From NCBI GenBank assembly GCA_019925795.1, contig CM034313.1, forward strand, positions 84,909,663 through 84,973,662: a DNA stretch of 64,000 bases, written 5' to 3'. The notes beneath the pieces are model-generated. The model was given only the letters and a program-made list of their open reading frames with translations, was not told the DNA's origin and searched no databases. Shown piece after piece: positions 55,801-64,000 of this stretch (within the stretch, counting starts at the first letter, position 1; each line of letters begins with the position of its first letter). A program made the position numbers and the translations under genes. The stretch comes from Dendrobium chrysotoxum. Lineage: Eukaryota > Streptophyta > Magnoliopsida > Asparagales > Orchidaceae.

Positions 55801-58674
55801 AAAGGGATATTCCTTACTAAGCTTCTCCCGTAGGTACTGCTGACTCTCTGGGGTCCTACGGGAGGGTCTAGACTGCACTGCTGACTGGCCCGGTGTGTGA
55901 GACTGCTGAGGTGGTGCTGAACTGACTAAGGGCTTCTTGCCCTTATCTGATGGTCCATAAGTACTGTGTACCTCCCCTCTCCTAGGTGGAGGTGCTCCTG
56001 ATGACTCCTGCCGCTGAGGTCTACGTGAAGGTTGACTCTCAACCTTAGGAGGGACTGCATCGGGTATGCTGTCCTGCAAACTGATCACCTTTGTCAACAA
56101 CTTCTGAAAGGTTCTGATGCTGAAACCCTTTAGATAAGGTGCTATCGGACCATCTATGTTCTTCAATAAAATTTCTACTGCATGCTGCTCCTGTAACTGG
56201 GGCTCACACTGTAGGCTGAGGTTCCTCCATCTGACTATGTAATCTGGGAGAGGCTCTCGGGGCCGCTGTCTAGTCACAACTAGCTCTCCAACTGTAACTC
56301 GGTGCTCTGCACTGACAAACCTCTGAACAAACAACTGCTCCAGCTCTGCAAAGGTACGTACTGAATCGTTGGGGAGGTCGGCGTACCAGGCAAAGGCCAC
56401 CCCAACTAAACTGCTGACAAAGAGTCTCAACATCAGTGCATCGTTCCCTCCTATGTTGCAACAGATGGCTCGGTACTGGGCCACGTGCTGCCTTGGGTTC
56501 CCAAACCCATCAAAGACTCTGAACCTAGGAGGGACAAAACCAGGGGGGTAGGGCTCGTGCTCGTACTCTACTGGGTAAGGACGCCCCCTGCTAACTACCT
56601 CTCCAGACTTCCTGGAGGAAATGGCCTGCTCGACCTTCTGGGCAATCAGATCCTGAATCTGTCCGGCTGACAACTGAACTGACTGACTCTGGACTGGGGT
56701 AGTAAAAGCAACTGCTGTCGGTGCCACTGGAACTGCTCTCTGGGCCCTGTCTACTCCCACAGGACCTGGTGCTACTACAGGTGGTGCTGCTGGCTCGTCC
56801 CTGGACGTAGCAGGAGTGCCTACGCCCGTCATCTGGGGCATCGCCCCCAAAGCTGTCAACTGGGCTGTCATCGCTGCCATGGCCCTGGCCATCTCTGCCA
56901 TCTGAGTCTGTAACTGTAGTACTGTGGCATCTGTCTCAACTGACCGGGGAGATCCTCCTACCTCAGCTTCTCCCTGCTCATCATCATCATCTGCCTCTAT
57001 CTGCTCGTCTGAGTGGCCCCGTCTAGTAACCACACACACTCTGTGTACCGGTATGTCTCCATCTGATTCCTCCTCGAGTAAATCATCCTCAAGTGCCTCA
57101 TCCTCGTAGAGGGTCTGATGGAAGTCCTCTGCATACGGACTCAAAGGGGAAGAAGTCTCGTAAGGGCTAAGGGCTGGCTCTGCCCGAACCGGTGAACCAC
57201 TAGGAGAAACTGCAACATCATCGTCCGTTGCTGCATCACAGACCATCGGAACTGCCTCTGATCCGGAGGGAACAACTGCCTCTAACTGCTCAACTGCCTG
57301 AACTGGCTGTACTGCATCGACAGGGGACTCTGCCTGTCGTCGTCTCCACACCCATCTGCTGCGACGGGACCCAGTAGGGGCAACTGACTGCTGCGGGGCT
57401 ACTACAACTGAAGGGAGCTGGGGTCCGGGAGGCTCCAACTGCTGCCTCTGTCCACGACGACGTGGGCGTCGTCCAACAACCGGAGTAACTGTCTGTGGTC
57501 TCGCCAACGGAACTGAACTAACAGGCTGCCTGGGTGGCTGTCCTCTCTGCCACCTGTACCTCTGTCTAGCAGTCTGTCTCTGCAACTGAACGGACGCCTG
57601 AGAAATCTGGTGGAGTAACCTCTCTCGACTGACAGGGCCTCGACCCCGCGCTAAGCGGATAATACTCTGAATCCTCTGAGAGAGGGTTCGAGCAGCATCA
57701 TCCCTGGGGACCCTAGCGCGTGGTAAAGTAGTAGCGACGGGAGGGGCCGCCGCAATGCGAGCAACGTCCTCCTCGTCACCACTATGTGTCAGTGGGGAGA
57801 AGCGTCCTCCCTGAACCGCTGCTATCTCAGGGGCAACTGTAACGTCCGGGGTAGGGGAAACTGCAACTGGTCGTGGTGCCCGCTGCCTAGGGACCACTCT
57901 CCTCTGAACTGGCTCCTGGTGAGCCAACGAATCTGCCATCCGCTGTCTATCTGCCTCGGATGCAGCCAACCGAAGTCTACGGTTTCTATTCCTCCGGGCC
58001 CTTCTCCCAAGGCCGGAGGCGGAAGACGAAGCAACATCTGAACCCACCACCTGAGTGGCAGGGGGAACAGGAAGTACGGGAAGTGTCGGGGTCTGCACGA
58101 GGGTCTCTGGGTGAGACAGTCGAGCGAAAGCTGAAACCCGACGGGAGGAAGGCGAAGGAGCCTCGGTCTGGGCACCCCTCTTCCTGGAGGAAGAAGGAGG
58201 GGGAACCCGAACACGAGCTACCTCTGCCGGAGTAACAACAGGGGTAACTACTGCCTGCCGGCGCTGAGGGGCCGGGGCAGCCTGAACAACAGGTGCGATA
58301 GGCACTGGTCGCCTAACCGCTGGACGAGTGGGCTGAACAGGGAGTGGTCTAGGCACTGGCTGCCTAACCACAGGGTGTGCCGGCTGCACACGAACAGGAG
58401 TAGGACGAGCAGGTGCCCGGGCTGTCCGCCGAGCAACTGGACGTCCAAAAGGTCGCATGGCTGCGCGAGCCCTCCTCTGGGGAGGAGAGTAGGCAGCAGC
58501 CTCAGCAGGGGTCGGCCCGCCAAGAGTGACGAAGGCCGAGTCAGTGAAGGAACCAAAAGTGATTCCTCCAGCGGGAGGACTGGCTAGCAGGGACTCAGGA
58601 AGTGTCACCCGCGCGTCAGAACCAAAACTGAAAGTAACGGAAGGCACGAAGGAAGCCATGGCACTGTCTGCCAA
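49861..58674 (-). CDS. Gag-pol polyprotein of the young Ogre/Tat element, 2937 codons
   Basis: One uninterrupted frame from ATG 58674. Residues 1 to about 700 are a Pro/Arg/Ala-rich then acidic extension without a known domain. Gag core about 705-900 (AFAWYADLP, FAELEQLFVQRF), with a CPFHRHIGHVIEDC knuckle near 990. Aspartic protease DQGAS at 1413-1417 (Gln in the Ser/Thr place). RT with FSFMDGSSGYNQI (Asp2038) and YVDD at 2100-2103. Ty3-type RNase H about 2225-2340; second, archaeal-type RNase H with FYFDGASS (Asp2398) and TNNEAEYEAL. Integrase HHCC about 2634-2675 and DDE residues Asp2703, Asp2764, Glu2800. The second RNase H marks the Tat lineage. The stop falls 47 codons before the natural end. 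Antisense frames are shadows. Confidence 0.93.
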   Translation of the reverse strand: MADSAMASFVPSVTFSFGSDARVTLPESLLASPPAGGITFGSFTDSAFVTLGGPTPAEAAAYSPPQRRARAAMRPFGRPVARRTARAPARPTPVRVQPAHPVVRQPVPRPLPVQPTRPAVRRPVPIAPVVQAAPAPQRRQAVVTPVVTPAEVARVRVPPPSSSRKRGAQTEAPSPSSRRVSAFARLSHPETLVQTPTLPVLPVPPATQVVGSDVASSSASGLGRRARRNRNRRLRLAASEADRQRMADSLAHQEPVQRRVVPRQRAPRPVAVSPTPDVTVAPEIAAVQGGRFSPLTHSGDEEDVARIAAAPPVATTLPRARVPRDDAARTLSQRIQSIIRLARGRGPVSRERLLHQISQASVQLQRQTARQRYRWQRGQPPRQPVSSVPLARPQTVTPVVGRRPRRRGQRQQLEPPGPQLPSVVVAPQQSVAPTGSRRSRWVWRRRQAESPVDAVQPVQAVEQLEAVVPSGSEAVPMVCDAATDDDVAVSPSGSPVRAEPALSPYETSSPLSPYAEDFHQTLYEDEALEDDLLEEESDGDIPVHRVCVVTRRGHSDEQIEADDDDEQGEAEVGGSPRSVETDATVLQLQTQMAEMARAMAAMTAQLTALGAMPQMTGVGTPATSRDEPAAPPVVAPGPVGVDRAQRAVPVAPTAVAFTTPVQSQSVQLSAGQIQDLIAQKVEQAISSRKSGEVVSRGRPYPVEYEHEPYPPGFVPPRFRVFDGFGNPRQHVAQYRAICCNIGGNDALMLRLFVSSLVGVAFAWYADLPNDSVRTFAELEQLFVQRFVSAEHRVTVGELVVTRQRPREPLPDYIVRWRNLSLQCEPQLQEQHAVEILLKNIDGPIAPYLKGFSIRTFQKLLTKVISLQDSIPDAVPPKVESQPSRRPQRQESSGAPPPRRGEVHSTYGPSDKGKKPLVSSAPPQQSHTPGQSAVQSRPSRRTPESQQYLREKLSKEYPFKRESVMKIFKFLTKRNILTFPNNNRVEEEGQTEHPLYCPFHRHIGHVIEDCYVFKDRVEKLMASGQIHLQDSDLVQPKGKTPQTVQMISGSSSCSDSQSGRQSSRSRSPRGSEGEWQLALSRKTRQMIRRTVQSSEAVERRPTQAKSTVASPVSSPAPFSSPVVVPTEHISFPILCNKKMYEKEKFVVTSEGKTGRLPALTLKDFVLPSTDDEIIEEGDSGYFWCSAPTFISSSTRSFNILHVSYDGSVCDEESECDEEPVFMIPEGDCYMDSEDESENPLQSLSLEPTQAVTAEPSESPVKDDSIQEVHLRSGKVLPPRMAKNTKEKDKNIVTQQDDPIPSSQEQSKEKGKGPQLEVDYNVLAHLRKIPALLSVYDALMMSSDLRETLVKALLEPESYQAFFASESVGDACLLREMPCITFSDRDLLLGTSDHNRPLYVTAEVNGYELNRVLIDQGASVNILSYETLKSLSLGHLKLTSDKIMLKGFNDQGQRALGSITLPLKFGNFLTEAKFHVIEADTSYRALLGRPWIHEYGMVPSTLHQCMKYMRNEVEYSIPGDTQPFSVHEVSIYDDAEHYIPRKKSKPPSAQSPVTPASTVQGPVQLPVQGPSQVSIEADTSTADPVRSPFQFAVGHDVPPSRGRGERGRGRGRGSTRPPRNYDTQIPPPSYLYASPLTVESDSSDDEMITTPHRSAPSPAPDFTDYSTLPTFCRYLIPEGGLVIDSGSDEEVDPRRQTTSQQSLSRQIRGIRVEGSHQRSLVTPSTSDGGALQVRGRPPPPLYETFVPPRASECASLSHSVGAPLGPGSQGSAETAIDNRVTTVPRYFSPFVEDCVERGAVISTWSDEQALRQARVWRTDMPQTKQGLGYVEQSSPNHANIRTVSHSYPVVSLTDKEDPGDDEDRVLDAPQEFEDGITSAMDELCEVNLGTESDPRPIFHSVLLSDSEAQEYIELLSEFKDCFAWNYTEMPGLNPDVAVHKLAIKSDAVPVKQAPRRMRLEIEQQVIAETKKLIEANFIREEKYPTWLANIVPVRKKNGQIRVCIDFRDLNKACPKDDFPLPIPELMVDIASSHSIFSFMDGSSGYNQIKMDPEEEKFTAFRTPIGVFCYKVMPFGLKNAGATYQRAMTVIFDEMIHEQVECYVDDLVVKSKVRGDHLRDLRIVFERLRKYDLKMNPLKCAFGVSAGKFLGFIVRYRGIEIDPSMIKAIVELKPPKSLTQLRSFQGKLAFLRRFISNLSGRCHPFAALAKKDARFHWDERCQEAFESIKRYLINPPVLAAPIPGRPLILYTTALDESLGALLAQENEEGKENALYYLSRRLIPAELKYPAMEKQCLALIFAVQKLRHYMLSHKVNLISRVNPLQYLMTRPTLSGRLARWSMILLQFDITFVPQRAVKGQALADFLAAHPIPADSPLNDELPDELIMSAEEQESPTWEFYFDGASSVRALSPNETPIIRVGLGLIFVSPEGHTLKYSYSLSEPRTNNEAEYEALILGLELAIQMNVMRVKIFGDSQLIINQVAGVYKVLKPELLPYHSKAMELLCLIPEVTLAKIPRSANGKADALAKLAKELADPTGNPLSIVVQCRQALCPADLSSPDQTLTVFSVEEESDWRVPFIEYLKHGRLPDDRSLAAQVRKRALSFTYVNDTLYRRSFDQMWLRCLNGEEARKVMGEIHEGLCGAHQSGPKMKGRIKRLDYYWPTMIRDCMEHARKCHQCQIHGTVIHQPPNPLHPTVSSWPFEGWGTDVVGPIDPPSSKGHRFILAATDYFSKWAEAVPLKEVKSEDVMRFFRDHIVYRFGVPRRIISDNGPSFRSTKIARFARRHNINWRYSSIYYPKANGLAEAFNKTLVQLIRKILVANKREWHDRLPKALWAYRTTYRTPTQSTPYALAFGVEAVLPLEVELPSLRVAVSHNLSHEDNARLRTEELDGLEELRLQAYQNLKLYQARMARSHDRLVRPRAFRVGELVLVLRRPIISRRR

Positions 58675-58976
58675 GAAGAAGAAAAGAAATTTAAAATGAT
58701 TAGTAAGAAATAACGAGAAGATGAATGATAGATAGGGAACGGAATGACCTAGAAGGTCAGAAGGAAAGGAAGCTTAGCCAGGGGAAAACCCTAACTAAGA
58801 AGAACGGGAAGAAAGAAACCTAGCTAGGGGGGGAACCCTAACTAAGAAAAAGAAGGACGATCCTAACTAAGGAAGGACCCTAACTAAGAGTGGGACGGAC
58901 CTAATCTAAGGAGTACCAATCCCGGAGTACACACAAGAAAAGGATAATATAGAATCCAAAGATGGAGAGAGAAACC
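58675..58976 (-). other. Leader between PBS and gag start, with short repeats
   Basis: Four CCTAACTAAG-type motifs (58789, 58836, 58861, 58878) and one variant (CCTAATCTAAGG, near 58899) lie in purine-rich DNA. In sense they read CTTAGTTAGGG. No upstream ORF of note. Confidence 0.7.
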
Positions 58977-58995
58977 GGTCCCACCGTGGTCGCCA
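58977..58995 (-). other. Primer-binding site of the young Ogre element
   Basis: In sense TGGCGACCACGGTGGGACC, six bases (GGTTTC) after the LTR end GGTCCACA. The form fits a tRNA 3' end ending in ...GGTCGCCA; which tRNA was not determined. Confidence 0.75.
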
Positions 58996-59225
58996 GAAAC
59001 CTGTGGACCTCCGAAAGGACTACAGACACCATCGCCCCGCGAGGGGAGACAGTATCTGGCCAATGGAAGGGCAGATTCGATCATGCATACGATTAACCAT
59101 TGAGGATAGCGGCTCTCACCAGCACACCCCGATGGGTAATAATATATATGATCTGATCACAACGGGTTTCCCCCACCCGATACATTAGCTCGAATGGGGT
59201 TTATTTGAGAGTGGGATTCGGTTTC

Positions 59226-59247
59226 CCACGGGCGCAAGCCCCCGTGG
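59226..59247 (-). other. Conserved LTR hairpin, young 5' LTR
   Basis: Identical to 38707-38728; CCACGGG/CCCGTGG stem with loop CGCAAGCC. Confidence 0.75.
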
Positions 59248-62200
59248 TTAATTACATCTCAAGCCGGGGCCTGAGAATACTCTCGATTAAGGATTCTACA
59301 TTATTCTTTCTAAATTGGGATTGGCACATAGGGGGAAGACTAGGAAGCCCTACTCGAAGGGAAAGAGAGGTTCAACTAGGCTTAGTCAACATGCACGGCT
59401 CACATCAGCATCCGGAGGGACTAAGGTAGTGAGAAGAAACTGGAGAAAAATAAATAAATCATGCAATCGAAACATGCAGGAGGGAAGGATGGAGGTGGCG
59501 TCATCCGTGTGACGCAGATATGTAGGGTTTAGGGTCTCTGGAAGACAGAAGACCTACCTACTGATGAGGCGTACTACGAAACAATAGTAGCCTTGAATCC
59601 TAAATCTAATGGGTTTAGTGTTCTACGCAACACTAACAACCGTGTCCTAACTAATGCAATGCAAAAACCTGGACTTACCCCGGCCTGGAAGGGGGAGCCA
59701 GCTAACCACCTAATCGCTTTAAAACCATGCTGTCCAGTCATTTATGAAGGATGGGTAGGTGGGTTATAGTTCTCGGAGATAGGGCCGACATCTAGAGGAT
59801 TTCCTAATTGGCCCCGGACTGATGTTGGGTGAATGCTTCTAGAGCTAATGCAATTAAAATTTTGATTTAGTCAGTTTCTAATGCAATGCATGCTAATTAA
59901 AGTATCCGAATCAGGTATGCATAAAACTTTAAAAAGGCTTATAAAAATAATTTTTAGAATTAGACTGGGCTTCCCCAGGTCCGGCACCTCATCCTCATAG
60001 GTCAGATTATCCGGACTCTACCCACGGGCGGGGAAGTGTCTTATAGAAGGAAAGAGAGAAATGCAACGATATGCATGCTACCCCGGACGATTCCGGCAAT
60101 TCCCTAGGTCGTTAAGTTTCTAAATTATTTAAATCTTAAAATTTGAATGTTAGTTGGGAGTAGAAAAAGTTTTAGTCCTTAAAGAGCCTAACGAAATCCA
60201 GGCTAAAACAAAAGCGACATGCAAAACGCCAAGAAACTAAGAAAAGCAAACAATCCTAGAGGCACACAATCATAAAACACATCAAAATTATCCAAACAAA
60301 TTAATAAATGTCCATAGGCCAACTGCCCTTAATTACAACCCAGGGTCTGCAGAAAATTAAAGTGGCCGGGCACCACTGCCAACAACCCGGATTTCTAATC
60401 CTAAGACTGACGCAAGTTATTTTGAGTGGGATACTCTCGGTCTTCATCTTCTTGATCTTCTCTTTCTTAGACTCCTTGGATCTGAGCTTCCTCGGACTCC
60501 TTGGACCTCAGCTTCCTTGGACTCCTCGGGTAGTAGAATAATCCAAATTTGGATTCTCAAACAGAAAAGGACTATCCTCATATTGGGTGTCCTTTTCTCT
60601 TTGGGCATCCAACCTTTGGATTCTTGTATCCCCACTCAAAATAAACTTTCACAACTCAATACCAAGTTACAAACCATTTACATTAAATGAAAGCAGTAAA
60701 TCTAGACTCTCCTGCAAGGTTATCCTAAAAAAAATCAACCCAAGCAATTTTATATTATCCCAAGCAATTTATATAGAAATGAAAATACTCATCACAGCCA
60801 CACTTGGCCATGCTCTTAAATGTTTGAGGGCTAAGCAAGCTCTGGAGCACCTGTAGCAATTTATAATGATTTTCAATTAGCCCTCATTTATTTAGGGGGG
60901 CTGAGCAATTTCTGAAGCACCTGCATAAGACAGCATTAATTTTTAAATCATGATTATTGCCCCCTTATATTTAGCGCTGCATGAGCATGGCCACCTGCAG
61001 AAAACATCATTAGTATCAACCTCGATCCTAACCTATGGGTAGTCTATCGTGCAATCACATCAATTCCCAGAGTGCAGTAAAAGTAAACAAACACGCCAAC
61101 ATCATCTCAATCACAACATGCAGTGAAATCTCAAAAATCTCGGCACACAACAGAAAAGTAAACACCGGCCTAGCCTAGGTCTAGAAGTGGTGCCCTAACA
61201 AACCATCTAGATGTGTGTGAAAAGCTGTGTAGCTGAGGTAGATCCTAGGCTGGGTAGTTAGTTACAGTTGCCTGCTGTCCAAGTTGGTTGTAGGTCTGAA
61301 AAGGGGAGTTTTACTTAAAGTCCAAATATTAGTGAATTGAGATTTATCTTAGTTGATTTAATGTGTGGATCGATTTTAGTTCTTAGGGTAATAATATTTG
61401 AAGTTTAAATTGCATTAGTGAGTTTTAGGGGGTTCGGGGTCCACCTATACACTAAGTAAAAGGGGGTCCAAAATTGACTTTTTGATTAAAGGGTATTTAT
61501 GACCAGCTAATATTTTTATAAAATACTAGGCCTTAACCTGATCAGTTAGACAGTTAGCATGCCCAGTTTGGATTCTTCTATCCAAAGTTATGAATTTCTG
61601 AAGTTTTGGTCTCGTTTTGAACTAAGTTTGACCGGATTGTTGACTTTTTGATTTGAGTTGACTTCTGGATACCTAATATTTTTAACAAATACTAGACCTT
61701 AATTAGAGTTGAATGCCTTTGAGTTTGCTGGATTTGGAGTTTCCTACGCAAAGTTATGAATTTTAGAAGTTTCGGGCCCTAGACTATATGCTACGGTTGA
61801 CCGGAGAGTTGACTTTTCAGTTTAAGTTGATTTCTAGACACCTAATATTTTTAACAAATACTAGACCTTAATTAGAGTTAGGTGCCTTTTAGTTTGCCCA
61901 TTTTGGAATTTTCTATAATTAGTTATGATTTTTAGAAGTTGGGACAATTAAAGGAATTATCGAAATTGCCTAATTAGGGGTATTTTGGGGGTTTTGGCCC
62001 AAATCAGCTCCAAACTGATTGGAATCACCCCCAAAGATCAGAAATGACCTAAGAAGGTGTTCCCAAGTGTTTGGGGAAAATTTGGGATTTTTAACAATTT
62101 TTAATGATTTAATTAAGGCAAAAAGGTGATTTTTGATTAAGGTTGAATTAAAGTCCAGATTAAGGTCCAATTAAGGGGCCCTAATTATCTAAGGTTGGGG

Positions 62201-62658
62201 ACTGAATTCTGGAGAGTTTGAGGTATTATGGGTATTTTTCTGATTTAAAATGGATTTATTAGATTTTACTGAAGTTTCTAAGGCTTAATCAACGGGTAGA
62301 TTAGGGTTTGCTAATTAAGTGTTTTAAAGAGTCCAGAAAATTCCTAGAAAATTCTAGAGGGTCCCAGATGTCACTATGTTTAAGTGTTTCAAATTTCAAG
62401 TCATTCGGGGCTCTACCCTAATTCCTGGAATTTTTCTAAGTTCACTAGATGATCCTTAATTGTTGTCCTTAAGGTGTCACTACGTTATATAGGAGTGAAA
62501 TGAAGTAACTAACCCTTAGGCATAATACAGAGGGTAGATGCAGCAAGTATAAACACACCAAGCCATGTCCTTAGATCTAGGAGAGCCTAGGCTAAGTGCT
62601 TGTGCAACCTACACATGCAAGGACTATGAAAACACTAAGTAAAGAAGCCTAATGAAGT

Positions 62659-62695
62659 GATTAGTGAATGATTGGGACACAATCATTCACTAATC
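62659..62695. other. Perfect 16-bp inverted repeat, second LTR copy
   Basis: Same as 42141-42177, offset 20518. Confidence 0.85.
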
Positions 62696-63705
62696 CTTCT
62701 CCCACACGAATTGCTCTTCATATACATAGCCTAGGTTTAAGATTTCATAAGGGGTGGACCTCCCAAAATTGGGGGATTTAAATAATATGTAATTTTAAAC
62801 TCATTTTTAAAATACATAAATATTATAAATAATAATAATGTAAATTTGAAAATAAGATAACTAAAAATACTTCAGTTCATAAGTATGGGAGGTCTACCAG
62901 CCACCAAGGGGGTTTTAAAATAATTTTTATTTTAAAATAATCAATTATATTAATTAAATAATATTTAAATAATTAAAAAAACATAGAAATACAGAAAACA
63001 TCTAGAAATGACAGAATCACATATAGGAAATAATTTTAAATTAAAATTCATATTTTTCTGAAAAGAACGAGGTATTGTGCGTCAAAATCCGGTTTAAAAC
63101 GGGAAAGTTATGAATTTTCGAAGTTAAATAGGTTTAAAGGTAATTTTGAAATAATTTAAAATAATTAATATTTGAAAATAATTAATTATTTTAAAAAAAT
63201 AAATCAAATATAATATCTGGATTTTAAAATAAATTTAAATAATAATAATTATTAAAATATTATAATAATATGAAATAATAAATATTATTATTATAGTGAT
63301 ATTAATATTGACATAATATTATTATTAATTAACAATATTAGTATAATAATATTAATGATGATAATAATTAATATCGTAATAATAATAATCATAATAATAA
63401 CATTATAATAATACTAATTATAATATTAATATTATAATAATATTAATAATGAAAATAATTAATATAATAATAATAAAAATATTATTCATAATAATATTAT
63501 TATTAAAACAATAATATTATTAATTATAATATTAATATTATAGTAATATTAATAATGATAATAAATATAATAATAATAATAAAGATATTAATATGATTTA
63601 GAAATAAATTTTAACTAATGATAATAATAATAATGATAATTAATCATAATTAAAATAATTAAAAAAAATAATAATAATAATGATAATAATTAAAATAATT
63701 AAAAT

Positions 63706-63745
<40 letters not shown>

Positions 63746-64000
63746 TTTTCATAAATAATTTAAATATTGTAAATAATAATAACTAAATAATTATTTAAAT
63801 TTATTTAAATTTTTCTGATTTTTAAAATACAAATAAAACATATTTTAAAATAAATGTTATTTAAAAAAAAAACATTTGGCGGCGGCGGCGGCTCGGTACG
63901 GCGGCGGTCAGCCACGTGTCGGCCCGGGACTGGTTCCGCGGTCCCGGGCAATGATTGGGGAGAGAAACCGCGCTACGGCGGTTGGCTGGGACACGCGGCG

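Larger units (their letters stand above)
38483..64000 (-). mobile_element. Young Ty3-gypsy Tat/Ogre-type LTR retrotransposon, 5' LTR truncated by window
   Basis: Minus-strand order: 5' LTR (59002 to beyond 64000), PBS, leader, one gag-pol frame with two RNase H-like domains, a long repeat-rich 3' non-coding region, and 3' LTR (38483-44883). A second, archaeal-type RNase H before integrase, very long LTRs, a TGGCGACC-type PBS and tandem repeats after pol are marks of the Tat/Ogre group. With a 6401-bp LTR the element would span about 26.9 kb (38483 to about 65.4 kb). The left flank is GAGTT; the partner duplication is off-window. Confidence 0.9.
59002..64000 (-). repeat. 5' LTR of the young Ogre element, first 4999 bp visible
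   Basis: Near-identical to 38483-43480. By eye the differences are: A/C near 39111, T/C near 39148, G/A near 39260, one C in a run near 40445, and a few bases in an A/TAA run near 43150. The remaining about 1.4 kb, including U3 and TATA, lies beyond the window. Confidence 0.92.

Noticed and set aside
50010..58587. Frames antisense or out of frame to the polyprotein
   Set aside because: Shadows of the 2937-codon gag-pol frame.

Overview
The window is nuclear DNA of a flowering plant. It holds one convincing host gene, an intron-containing F-box/kelch-repeat gene of the SKIP11-like type at about 17.1-22.8 kb. Nearly everything else is transposable elements and their relics: an RTE-clade LINE, Ty1-copia, Ty3-gypsy of the Tat/Ogre type, and a hAT element. 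The species cannot be named from the sequence.

Layout. (1) Positions 1-2.78 kb hold a minus-strand LINE whose endonuclease-reverse transcriptase frame is open from an ATG at 2703 to the window edge (901 codons, no stop). (2) 2.8-8.4 kb is A+T-rich non-coding DNA with a probable old Ty3-gypsy LTR and a 58-bp tandem repeat downstream of a minus-strand TATA box. (3) 8.41-16.15 kb is a decayed copia element. Its pol lies on the minus strand and its gag-protease lies inverted on the plus strand. It is broken further by a solo Ogre-like LTR (11193-13214, TSD TAATA) and a hAT element (13597-14250, TSD GTAATAGT). (4) 16.15-23.6 kb is the F-box/kelch gene with TATA box, leader intron, a predicted 3.5-kb intron and a main coding exon. 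(5) 23.6-25.8 kb is a second, plus-strand copia relic. Its 3' LTR is interrupted by an old Ogre-like insertion (25826-36016) and resumes at 36017. (6) 36-38.48 kb holds more LTR relics and a LINE 3' end. (7) From 38483 to the window end lies one very young, very large minus-strand Tat/Ogre element: 3' LTR 38483-44883, repeat-rich 3' non-coding region 44884-49716, a 2937-codon gag-pol frame 49861-58674, PBS 58977-58995, and 5' LTR from 59002 running off the window. Extrapolated length is about 27 kb. The two LTRs differ by only a few changes over the 5 kb that can be compared.

Most notable signals. Four related Ogre-type LTR sequences in the window share a small hairpin whose 7-bp stem is kept by compensatory and G.U changes when read in element sense, which suggests a selected RNA structure. 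The U3 of the young element, just upstream of its TATA box, holds 21 W-box cores (TTGACY) in about 490 bp, partly in a duplicated near-perfect palindrome; the older LTR has a similar dense, palindromic W-box tract. The 3' non-coding region of the young element has three separate tandem-repeat systems, two of them built around hairpins, one with covarying stems.

The elements are not a pathway; they record successive nested insertions. Of the autonomous coding regions, only the LINE frame (as far as visible) and the young Ogre polyprotein look close to intact. The latter has a single in-frame TGA just before the end of integrase.
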